IMG/VR virus record: IMGVR_UViG_3300007960_000134
Location: 1-28,056 of that record
Reading direction: 5' to 3' (one strand)
Length of the DNA: 28,056 nucleotides
Source: a virus
The notes beneath the pieces were generated by a model. The model ran no database searches. It was given only the letters and a program-made list of their open reading frames with translations, and was not told the origin of the DNA. Shown here piece after piece: positions 1 through 7,112 of the stretch (its first letter is position 1; every line of letters begins with the position of its first letter). The translations under genes were made by a program, and so were the position numbers.

Positions 1-1
1 A

Positions 2-1393
2 TGGTTCAACACCACAGTCGGTTCTGAATTCACTTATCTCTACACCGACACCGATGAAGACACATTTGTTTGGGTCGATATAGATCATTTGGGTCGTGGT
101 GAAACTGGTTTCGTGAGACTTGTTGGTGACACGATGACTGGAACACTCACTGGAACCAATGCTTCGTTCTCAGGAATCACAGCATCAAATGGTTTCATCG
201 GAACACTCACTGGAACCAATGCTTCTTTCTCAGGAATCACAGCATCAAATGGTTTCATCGGAACACTCACTGGAACCAATGCTTCATTCACCAGTTTCAC
301 AGCAACAAATGGTTTCATCGGAACACTCACTGGAACTGATGCTTCGTTCTCGGGAATCACAGCAACAAATGGTTTCATCGGAACACTCACAGGAACCAAT
401 GCTTCATTCTCAGGAATCACAGCAACAAATGGTTTTATTGGAACAATTTTAGAAATAAACCCATCAACTACCTCAGAAAAAGAATGGTACGATTTGGTGG
501 TTGGTCAAGTGACAGCAGATGATTCCTCCTCCGTGAACAATTTTTATATTTCGTCGAAAACAAATCCAACCACTCCCAGCCAAACTTTCTCTATGGGTGA
601 TTTCAACGTGGGAGGTTTGGGGGAAGATAACAGAAAAGATGCAAGGCTTAGAGTACATGGGAGAGCTTTGAGAGTCACAGGACCAAATGATTTCCTGTTG
701 GACGAATACATAACTAAACGACATCTCAACGAAAATCTTCCAGTTTATGAAACGCAAACTTTTTCAGCTAACTGCACAGCTATCATGTTATGCAATTCAT
801 CTTTGACATGGCAAATACCAATAACGGTAACTATAGCCGAATCTGGCATTGAGCTTGGAGGAGTATTTTATGGAGAACAAATTACAACTTATGAGTTTCC
901 AACACCAGCACAGATAAGAAGCAATTACATCTCAAACGAAAAAGAATGTGGTGGAGCAAACAGAGTGAATAACACTATTATAGGCCCTTTAGGAACAATT
1001 CTTTGCGTAGGTATTCCGTTCAGTTTAATTTATTCGGGTTTAGTTGTAATTTGGAGATTACCAGTATACGATAATGGTTCTTTTCAAAGCTTAATTTCTA
1101 AAACTAGGGAAAATAGTGTGATATTTAGAAACATAAGAAGAAATAATACTCCCATTACGATAAGTAATACATTAACTTTTAATGAAAATCAAAACAATTA
1201 TATAGATAATGATGAATTTATATATGCGAGACATGTCTCAAATGGCTACTCCGATGCCAGCATTAGTAGCTCTTTCAATGTCTTTGGATCAACTCCTAAC
1301 AATAATTCTTGTGCTTCCTTTACCGACCCCGACGCGGGAGTAACATTTACTAGTGAACTAAAACCAAAATTTATAGTAACTAGAAGAACTTAA
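2..1393 (+). CDS. Tail fibre / adhesin protein, 5' end missing
   Basis: Partial virion fibre protein. The reading frame is open from the first bases of the window, so the gene starts upstream; the TTG at 89 is internal. The visible N-terminal part (WFNTTVGSEFTYLY, then FVWVDI) matches the short W-N-T...Y-Y...QWVD module common in fibres of T4-like marine phages. Five copies of a 20-residue unit (GTLTGTNASFSGITASNGFI type) follow, probably a beta-structured shaft. The rest, about 320 residues, has no motif I recognise and is probably the distal receptor-binding part. Its DNA becomes clearly AT-rich after about base 720. Host adhesion is inferred from the repeats and from the fibre-like neighbours downstream. 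Ends at TAA 1391-1393. Confidence 0.8.
   Translation, partial: WFNTTVGSEFTYLYTDTDEDTFVWVDIDHLGRGETGFVRLVGDTMTGTLTGTNASFSGITASNGFIGTLTGTNASFSGITASNGFIGTLTGTNASFTSFTATNGFIGTLTGTDASFSGITATNGFIGTLTGTNASFSGITATNGFIGTILEINPSTTSEKEWYDLVVGQVTADDSSSVNNFYISSKTNPTTPSQTFSMGDFNVGGLGEDNRKDARLRVHGRALRVTGPNDFLLDEYITKRHLNENLPVYETQTFSANCTAIMLCNSSLTWQIPITVTIAESGIELGGVFYGEQITTYEFPTPAQIRSNYISNEKECGGANRVNNTIIGPLGTILCVGIPFSLIYSGLVVIWRLPVYDNGSFQSLISKTRENSVIFRNIRRNNTPITISNTLTFNENQNNYIDNDEFIYARHVSNGYSDASISSSFNVFGSTPNNNSCASFTDPDAGVTFTSELKPKFIVTRRT
140..439 (+). repeat. Five tandem 60-bp repeats in fibre gene
   Basis: Five consecutive 60-base units begin at 140, 200, 260, 320 and 380, each encoding a 20-residue GTLTGT(N/D)ASF... 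unit in frame. Units 1 and 2 differ at one base by eye. Unit 3 carries TSFT in place of SGIT. A degenerate start of a sixth unit (GGAACAATT) follows at 440. Identity at synonymous sites suggests recent expansion by slippage or unequal recombination. Confidence 0.95.
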
Positions 1394-1424
1394 AATATTT
1401 TTAAAATTTAAAAAAGAGACTAAA

Positions 1425-1955
1425 ATGGCAATATATTTCAATCCAAACGATAAACTTTTTTACAATTCTGATTTTACCGCAAAATCCAAGATAACTGGTA
1501 GTTTTGTCGAAATAGCAACTAAACAAGAATATTACGATTTAATCGATCTTGTCGTTAGAGGTTATGAATTGGATGTAGACGAATTTGGAGGCATAACCTA
1601 TAGTTTTGTTGGTTTTGATCCTGAAATCACAATTCCTACATCAGATACCACAAGTGATTATATATCATTTTTTTACGCTAATATTAAAAATTTATTAGAA
1701 GGAACATCAATTTCCTACGGCTATGATTCAATAGACAATGCGATTTCCTACTACAATTCTGGAATAACATCATGGAGAAATGAAGCAATCGCTTTCAACA
1801 CATGGAGAGACAATACAGTTTCCCTGATGTACGACAACATATTCAGTTTCACCGCTGATGGAATCACTCTTCCAGATCTGCCTGGATTCACTGGTCAGAC
1901 TGGATATTTCGACGTCGGAATCACATCACCATCGAGACCAAACTTATTTAGCTAA
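1425..1955 (+). CDS. Probable tail-fibre assembly chaperone-like protein
   Basis: 176-residue protein directly after the fibre gene and with similar AT-rich composition. No catalytic motif is visible. The C-terminal half (from about residue 105) has an SYYNSG..SWRNEAIAFNTWRD pattern, resembling the 'A..Y......W..EA.AF..WRD' segment of small proteins encoded beside fibres in T4-like and other tailed phages, often called tail-fibre assembly chaperones (DUF4376-like). A weak AAGAGA precedes the ATG. Role in folding or attaching the fibre is inferred from position and this pattern only; it could also be a minor structural protein. Confidence 0.5.
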   Translation: MAIYFNPNDKLFYNSDFTAKSKITGSFVEIATKQEYYDLIDLVVRGYELDVDEFGGITYSFVGFDPEITIPTSDTTSDYISFFYANIKNLLEGTSISYGYDSIDNAISYYNSGITSWRNEAIAFNTWRDNTVSLMYDNIFSFTADGITLPDLPGFTGQTGYFDVGITSPSRPNLFS

Positions 1956-1965
1956 GGAACCATAA

Positions 1966-2655
1966 ATGGCAGGTTTAACATTTCCTAAAAATCCAACTGA
2001 CGGACAGACAGCTTCTTGGTCATTTGTAGATGCCAATGGAATCACGATAGTCAGGGTATGGACCTTTGACGAAGAAGCTTCTGCTTGGACTTCCACTCCG
2101 GCGAACCTATCCTTTGGATCTGGATCGGGTGGAATCGGTTTTCAAGGACCAACTGGACCAGCTGGATCGAATGGAGCTACTGGAGCTACTGGAGCCGTTG
2201 GTGCTACTGGAGCTACTGGAATTATAGGTTCCATATTCGTAAATGGAATCGAATACACCGATGTGGAATCACTTAAATTCTTCTCGGATCATTCAATAAC
2301 CCACTCCTCCGCAGACAATGTTCTCACCATCACATTTGGATCCGAGTTTGGTTCCATATCAGGAAATTCAAAGGAATCTGGGGTTGCTAGATGGGATTAT
2401 ACGGTGTTCAAAGCAGATTTCAATGGTTCTTGGAGTGTCAGTGCTCCTTCAATCACTGCGAGAAATCTCTTGGAAATTCAAAACACCGGATCGACTGCAT
2501 ATGGAATTTCTGTCGTGGGTGGTGATGGAACAACCATAGCTGGATTCACTGGTTTTGATGTTTTGCCAGTTCCCAACGGAACCATAGTGGAATTGTCATA
2601 TAAGAGCGGAAGTTATTTCTTCTCGGCACCAAATCCGATAGAGGGAGTTTGTTGA
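1966..2655 (+). CDS. Collagen-like virion fibre protein
   Basis: 229 residues. The N-terminus (LTFPKNPTDGQTASW...VWTFDEEASAW) is the short 'FP.NPTDGQ......W.(Y/F)D...W' module found at the start of many phage fibre/appendage proteins. Residues about 58-87 form ten Gly-X-Y triplets (GPT GPA GSN GAT GAT ...), expected to make a trimeric collagen-like stalk. The remaining C-terminal part is predicted beta-rich (many S/T/G/F/V) and probably forms the head of the fibre. AAGGA lies 5' of the ATG, 10 bases after the preceding stop. Likely a decorated virion appendage; the receptor or location on the particle cannot be read from the sequence. The following gene is a glycosyltransferase. Confidence 0.8.
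   Translation: MAGLTFPKNPTDGQTASWSFVDANGITIVRVWTFDEEASAWTSTPANLSFGSGSGGIGFQGPTGPAGSNGATGATGAVGATGATGIIGSIFVNGIEYTDVESLKFFSDHSITHSSADNVLTITFGSEFGSISGNSKESGVARWDYTVFKADFNGSWSVSAPSITARNLLEIQNTGSTAYGISVVGGDGTTIAGFTGFDVLPVPNGTIVELSYKSGSYFFSAPNPIEGVC
2137..2226 (+). repeat. Gly-X-Y triplet tract
   Basis: Ten in-frame Gly-X-Y codon triplets inside the collagen-like gene. Several are the 9-base GGAGCTACT unit, a substrate for slippage and length variation. Confidence 0.85.
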
Positions 2656-2703
2656 TTCCTTGGAAATGACTTTGAAAATGTTTTTGATTCTTGCTAGTTG
2701 AGG

Positions 2704-2711
2704 TATAAATA
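2704..2711 (+). promoter_or_regulatory. T4-type late promoter box
   Basis: Exact TATAAATA followed by CTT, 33 bases upstream of the glycosyltransferase ATG, in an 89-base gap with no gene. TATAAATA is the known gp55-dependent late box of T4; gp55 is encoded in this window. Confidence 0.85.
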
Positions 2712-2744
2712 CTTTCGAACCTTTGTTGAAATGGAGATTTTATA

Positions 2745-3995
2745 ATGACCGATGTCATGAATTCGTTGATTGAAAAACCCAAAGCCAAACCAACAATAAT
2801 CACACCAGAGATGTTGAGTTCTCCTCTTCCTTCTTCGTCGAAATCGAAGAAACCTTTGGGTGAAAAGAAGACCATCACTCTCTGCATGATCGTAAAGAAT
2901 GAATCCAAGGTCATTGAGAGATGCCTTGCATCTGTTCTTCCAGTCATCGACCATTGGGTGATTCTCGACACGGGTTCCACTGACGGAACGCAGGAAAAGA
3001 TCCGTGAATTCTTCAACAATGTTGGAATTCCAGGCGAACTGCACGAAGAACCTTGGGTTGACTTCGGGACCAATCGTTCAAGAGCTCTTGAACTCGCAAG
3101 GGACAAAGCAGACTATTCCTTGATGATCGATGCGGACGAAGTTCTCGTCTACGACTCCAATTTCGATCCAGATGCCTTCAAGAAGGGACTCGTCGCCGAT
3201 ATCTACAACATCTTCGCTTTCTACGGAAACACCAAGTACCATCGTCCTCAACTGACATCGAACTCCAAGGAGTTCTACTATCGTGGAGTCTTGCACGAAT
3301 ATGTTGATTGCAAGGAAAAGATAGAGAGCCGTGAATTTGCCAAAGGATTCACCAACACCCCCATTCAGGACGGAGCTCGTTCTTCAAATCCCAAGAAATA
3401 TGAAGACGACGCCAAGGTGTTCGAAGAAGCTTTAGCTTCAGGAAAAGTCGAGGAAAAGGACTTCAATCGTTACCACTTCTATCTCGCACAAAGTTATCGT
3501 GATTGTCAACAGTGGGAAAAGGCGATGGAGTGGTACAACAAGAGAGTGGAACTTGGTGGTTGGCAGGAAGAAGCATTCTACTCCAAGTATCAAGTCGGAA
3601 GAATCATGGAGATTCTGAACAAGCCATTGGATGAGATATTGAAGACCTATTTCGACTCATATCAGATGGCGCCATATCGCGCCGAACCACTTTGGGCTGC
3701 AGCAAGACTTTGCAGACTCTATTCCAGATTCGATCAGGGATACCGTTATGCCAAGATTGCAATATCCCTGAACTATCCAGAAGGAGCTCTCTTCGTTGGT
3801 CAAAGTGTCTACGATTGGGGAATGTGGGACGAATACGCGATATGCTCGTTCTGGACCGAAAGGTACAGGGAAGCTTACATTGCCACTGGAAAACTCCTAC
3901 AGGAAAACAAGTATCCACAGGACCAGAAGCAAAGAATAGAAGCAAATCACAAGTTCGCAATGGATGCTCTTGTGAAGAGGGGCGGGACAATCTGA
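2745..3995 (+). CDS. GT2-family glycosyltransferase with TPR-like C-terminus
   Basis: 416 residues. After a basic, Ser/Pro-rich N-terminal linker of about 40 residues comes a GT-A fold: ITLCMIVKNES (44-54), ILDTGSTDGT (73-82) for nucleotide binding, and a D129-A-D131 metal/nucleotide-sugar site (MIDADEVL). From about residue 230 to the end are helical repeats of TPR type (YHFYLAQSYRDCQQWEKAMEWY and similar). This GT2+TPR layout occurs in bacterial sugar transferases including some acting on peptides. GGAG (2733-2736) gives a well-spaced ribosome site, and a late box lies upstream. It sits between a collagen-like fibre gene and gp13, so glycosylation of virion fibres is a reasonable inference. 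Modification of host surface glycan is the alternative. Donor and acceptor are unknown. Confidence 0.8.
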   Translation: MTDVMNSLIEKPKAKPTIITPEMLSSPLPSSSKSKKPLGEKKTITLCMIVKNESKVIERCLASVLPVIDHWVILDTGSTDGTQEKIREFFNNVGIPGELHEEPWVDFGTNRSRALELARDKADYSLMIDADEVLVYDSNFDPDAFKKGLVADIYNIFAFYGNTKYHRPQLTSNSKEFYYRGVLHEYVDCKEKIESREFAKGFTNTPIQDGARSSNPKKYEDDAKVFEEALASGKVEEKDFNRYHFYLAQSYRDCQQWEKAMEWYNKRVELGGWQEEAFYSKYQVGRIMEILNKPLDEILKTYFDSYQMAPYRAEPLWAAARLCRLYSRFDQGYRYAKIAISLNYPEGALFVGQSVYDWGMWDEYAICSFWTERYREAYIATGKLLQENKYPQDQKQRIEANHKFAMDALVKRGGTI

Positions 3996-4000
3996 AGAGA

Positions 4001-4037
4001 AGAAATCTCCTAAATACTTCAAGTTTAGGAGATTTTT
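4001..4037 (+). promoter_or_regulatory. Hairpin covering gp13 ribosome site, with late-promoter-like loop
   Basis: AAATCTCCTAAA (4003-4014) and TTTAGGAGATTT (4024-4035) are perfect 12-base inverted repeats around a 9-base loop, extendable by a G-U and an A-U pair. The 3' arm contains AGGAG (4027-4031), the ribosome site for the gp13 ATG at 4041, so the hairpin would hide it. It starts 6 bases after the glycosyltransferase stop and ends in a T run, so it could also act as a terminator. CCTAAATACTT (4009-4019) resembles the late box TATAAATACT (6 of 8 in the core). Initiation there would start near 4022 and drop the 5' arm. Confidence 0.7.
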
Positions 4038-4040
4038 CAT

Positions 4041-4859
4041 ATGGCAAGAATCACCAGAAGGCAACAACTAATCGATTATTGTCTTCGAAGACTTGGCGCA
4101 CCCGTCATCGAAATAAATGTGGATGGAAGTCAGATCGAGGATAGACTCGACGATGCTCTTCAATTGTTTTCCGAATTCCATTTCGATGGAGTGGAAAGAG
4201 TCTTCTTGAAGTATCAGATGACTCAAGAGGACATAGACAATGGCTACATAATGATGAAGTCAAACAACGAAGGATTTGACGCTGCGGACAGGGAAATGAC
4301 TGCAACAGAATCGGGTGTCACCGAAAATGTCCCGATTGAAGATCTCATAACGAGTGTGATAAGAGTTTTTCAGTTGAGAAACACCTCGATAGGAATGTTC
4401 GACATTCGCTATCAATATGCTCTGAACGAACTCTATACATTCGGATCATTCGATCTTCAACACTACGCAATGATTCAGCAGTACCTGAGTCTTCTATCGG
4501 ACATTCTTACGCCAGAAAAAGAGATAGAATTCAGTCGAGTCACGAACAAGATAACATTCCCGATGACATTGACCAAGGAGTTTCTTCCTGGCGACTACAT
4601 GATATTGGAGTGTTTCCGTGTTCTCGACCCGAGAATATACCCAGAGATATACAACGACAGATTGTTGAAGAAATACACCACAGCACTGATAAAGAAGCAG
4701 TGGGGTGAAAATCTCTCCAAGTTCGAAGGTATGACCATGCCAGGTGGAGTCACCTTCAACGGAAAGAGAATGATAGATGAAGCGCAAGCAGAAATAGACA
4801 AGATAGAAGAGCAGATAATAAACGAGTTTGAGCTTCCTCCAAATTTCATGGTCGGTTGA
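4041..4859 (+). CDS. 13: Neck protein gp13
   Basis: 272 residues; T4 gp13 is about 309. The N-terminus (RRQQLIDYCLRRLGAPVIEINVD, then QIEDRLDDALQLFSEFHFDG) is the conserved gp13 neck signature, and the helical middle (LYTFGSFDLQHYAMIQQYL) and QWGENLSKF segment also fit. gp13 forms with gp14 the neck that closes the filled head and joins the tail. The gene heads the gp13-14-15 run, in T4 order, with gp14 starting 1 base after its stop. Its translation is probably controlled by the hairpin just upstream. Confidence 0.92.
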   Translation: MARITRRQQLIDYCLRRLGAPVIEINVDGSQIEDRLDDALQLFSEFHFDGVERVFLKYQMTQEDIDNGYIMMKSNNEGFDAADREMTATESGVTENVPIEDLITSVIRVFQLRNTSIGMFDIRYQYALNELYTFGSFDLQHYAMIQQYLSLLSDILTPEKEIEFSRVTNKITFPMTLTKEFLPGDYMILECFRVLDPRIYPEIYNDRLLKKYTTALIKKQWGENLSKFEGMTMPGGVTFNGKRMIDEAQAEIDKIEEQIINEFELPPNFMVG

Positions 4860-4860
4860 A

Positions 4861-5733
4861 ATGGCAACAAACAAATATTTCATCAACTACAATTCCAGAT
4901 ATGAGCAAAGTCTCCTTGAGGACATAGTTATCGAATCCATAAAAATTCACGGATTCGACATCTACTATCTCCCACGGGAATTGAATTCTCAACCGAACAT
5001 ATTTGGCGACGACCCGATTTCATCCTTCAATCAACACTTCATAGTGGAGATGTTCCTACAGACGGTGGATGGATTCGAGGGAGATGGGGATTACATAAGT
5101 AAGTTTGGATTGGAGATAAGGGATAGTGCCACCTTTGCGGTATCCAAGACCAGATTCCAGAATATAACTGGAAAATTCAGGCCTATGGAGGGTGACATTC
5201 TTTATTTCCCACTCACCAAGAAATTTTTCGAAATAAAGTTCGTCGAGCATGAAAATCCATTTTATCAACTGGGAAAAAACTATGTGTACACCCTCAAGGT
5301 AGAACTTTTCCAATACAGCGAAGAGGAGTTCAACACCAATTTGGAGGACATAGATTCTGCTATAGACACAAGAGAATACACAAAAACTCTAGTTTTAGGA
5401 GCTACTGGTGGATCTGGCAATTTTGCTCAAGGAAGTATCGTGTACTCGTTTGACAATGGAGCTACATTCGGATCACTCACTGCTGCGGATTCGAATGCAG
5501 AAGTGGTGAATTACCAAGGTTCAAACTTGACCATCAGAAATCCAGTGGGAGAGTGGAGAGTTTCCAATGCTTCAAGAAACACATATGTCGTGAGTTCAGA
5601 CAATCAATTCTATGCAAAGATAAATTCAAAGATAGACAAGGTGGATTCGTTGACCGCAAACGACAACGACATATTGGAATCGAAATCTTTGGAATTCTTG
5701 GATTTCAGTGAACAAAATCCTTTTGGAGAGTAA
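4861..5733 (+). CDS. 14: Neck protein gp14
   Basis: 290 residues from the ATG at 4861, chosen because it lies 1 base after the gp13 stop and gives the family N-terminus (NKYFINYNSRYEQSLLEDIVIESIKIHG...YYLPRE). An upstream in-frame TTG would overlap gp13 and is not favoured. The C-terminus (LEFLDFSEQNPFGE) is the conserved gp14 end. T4 gp14 is about 256 residues; the extra part is a Gly/Ser-rich beta domain at about 175-240 (GATGGSGNF...GSNLTIRNPVGEW), of a type also present in gp14 of marine T4-like phages. Partner of gp13 in the head-tail neck. Confidence 0.92.
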   Translation: MATNKYFINYNSRYEQSLLEDIVIESIKIHGFDIYYLPRELNSQPNIFGDDPISSFNQHFIVEMFLQTVDGFEGDGDYISKFGLEIRDSATFAVSKTRFQNITGKFRPMEGDILYFPLTKKFFEIKFVEHENPFYQLGKNYVYTLKVELFQYSEEEFNTNLEDIDSAIDTREYTKTLVLGATGGSGNFAQGSIVYSFDNGATFGSLTAADSNAEVVNYQGSNLTIRNPVGEWRVSNASRNTYVVSSDNQFYAKINSKIDKVDSLTANDNDILESKSLEFLDFSEQNPFGE

Positions 5734-5734
5734 A

Positions 5735-6562
5735 ATGTTCGAATTCTTCTATCATCAAATAACCAAGAAAGCAATAGTGGCATTCGGATCACTCTTCAAT
5801 GACATCTATATTGCTAGGTATGAAAACGACGGAACTGAAAAGGAAAGAATAAGAGTTCCATTGTCATACATGTCGAAGCAAAAATTCATAACTAGATTGA
5901 ACCAAAATCCAGATTTAGCCAACAATTTCTACAACAATCTCCCGAGAATGTCATTTGATTTCAATCTATTCAGTTATGACCCATCCAGAAAAAATGACAC
6001 TTTTCAAAAATCTCTATACAAGAGGGATTCGGATTTTTACTATAGGTATGGAAGAGTTCCATATATAATAAAGTTCAATCTGAACATATTTACAAAAAAC
6101 ACCGAGGACATTCTTCAGATATTGGAACAAATATTTCCTTGGTTTTCACCTGAATATTCGGTAAATGTGAAAATGGTGAATCCCACGGACATGAGTGTAG
6201 ATGTGCCTTTTATCATAAAGTCCGTCACATATGAAGACAATGTAGCAGATACTGGATTTGATGCTGACAGAAAAGTGGTTTCTTCGACAATAGAATTCGA
6301 TTGCAAGTTGTTTTATTATGGCCCAACTAGAAAGTTATCTTCCACACCAGAAGGAAGCACTGCATTTGGAGAAAATGTAAGTATTCCCGAAGGAATGGTT
6401 GGGAAGGTAATTACCTCTGTGTTCACTCCTGGAGTAGAAGAGCCATTCATGACCGCTGTGACTGGCTTGACTGGAACCGTTGATGCTTCCAATTTTGATT
6501 TGAGTCTTTCAGGTGCAAGTGCTCAATATTACATGATTTACACCAAACATCCCTTTTTATGA
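5735..6562 (+). CDS. 15: Tail sheath stabiliser / terminator gp15
   Basis: 275 residues, against 272 in T4. The ATG at 5735 lies 1 base after the gp14 stop with GGAG at about 5725, and gives the family start MFEFFYHQITKKAIVAFGSLFNDIYI; an in-frame start at 5708 would overlap gp14. Other family segments are LPRMSFDFNLFSYDPSRK and the RVPYIIKFNLNIFTKN strand. gp15 caps the assembled tail tube and sheath and binds the neck. Third gene of the neck run; followed by a late promoter. Confidence 0.92.
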   Translation: MFEFFYHQITKKAIVAFGSLFNDIYIARYENDGTEKERIRVPLSYMSKQKFITRLNQNPDLANNFYNNLPRMSFDFNLFSYDPSRKNDTFQKSLYKRDSDFYYRYGRVPYIIKFNLNIFTKNTEDILQILEQIFPWFSPEYSVNVKMVNPTDMSVDVPFIIKSVTYEDNVADTGFDADRKVVSSTIEFDCKLFYYGPTRKLSSTPEGSTAFGENVSIPEGMVGKVITSVFTPGVEEPFMTAVTGLTGTVDASNFDLSLSGASAQYYMIYTKHPFL

Positions 6563-6582
6563 TCCTTTTCGCTTGAATGGTG

Positions 6583-6590
6583 TATAAATA
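6583..6590 (+). promoter_or_regulatory. T4-type late promoter box
   Basis: Exact TATAAATA in the gp15-gp16 gap, 48 bases upstream of the gp16 ATG. It would drive the terminase genes gp16-gp17. Confidence 0.85.
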
Positions 6591-6638
6591 GCATTGAATG
6601 TGCCGATGAAGCCGAAGGTTTCTATACAGTTTTAACAA

Positions 6639-7112
6639 ATGAAAGATAAAGTGGAAAAAAACATATCAGATGCTCTGGGCATAGAATATATTCCTATTGT
6701 TGAAGAAAAGGATTTAGCTAGCTCAGAAGAATCATCCACCAAAAACAATTCAGCTTCCGATCAAGCTCAAGCTGATGCTGATTATGCTCTGGTAAGAAAA
6801 AACTTAAAAAACATAATAAATCAATCTGAAGCAGCTATTGAAGGCATATTGGATGTAGCTAGCGAAAGCGAGAGCCCACGCGCATATGAAGTGGTGGCCC
6901 AATTGATACATAGCAGTTTGGATGCAAATGGCAAGTTGATGGAACTGCACAAGAAAATGAAGGATTTGAAGAAGGAGGAAGGTGGAAGTGGACCGAAGTC
7001 CATAACCAACAACTCCATCTATGTCGGGAGCACAGCGGAACTTCAGAAGTTCCTGAGTGAACGAAAGAAAGCAAAGTTGCTGGAGAAAAAGGATGCCGAT
7101 AAAGAACAATGA
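6639..7112 (+). CDS. 16: Terminase small subunit gp16
   Basis: 157 residues; T4 gp16 is 164. It has an acidic N-terminus (ALGIEYIPIVEE), a long helical pair (YALVRKNLKNIINQSEAAIEGILDVA; QLIHSSLDANGKLMELHKKMKDL) as in the coiled-coil core of gp16 rings, and a lysine-rich tail containing IYVGSTAELQKFL. gp16 binds DNA and regulates the large terminase during packaging. No good Shine-Dalgarno sequence precedes the ATG (AAGG is about 20 bases away). Its 3' end overlaps gp17 by 20 bases, which suggests coupling of translation. Confidence 0.9.
   Translation: MKDKVEKNISDALGIEYIPIVEEKDLASSEESSTKNNSASDQAQADADYALVRKNLKNIINQSEAAIEGILDVASESESPRAYEVVAQLIHSSLDANGKLMELHKKMKDLKKEEGGSGPKSITNNSIYVGSTAELQKFLSERKKAKLLEKKDADKEQ

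Noticed and set aside
89-100. Internal TTG as start of the fibre gene
   Set aside because: The frame is open to the window edge and the upstream codons encode a typical fibre module.
85-420. Minus-strand open frame of 111 codons through the fibre repeats
   Set aside because: The 60-base repeat keeps all copies in one frame on the opposite strand, so absence of stops is automatic; no ribosome site.
140-439. CRISPR-like array
   Set aside because: Units are directly adjacent with no unique spacers and encode protein repeats in frame.
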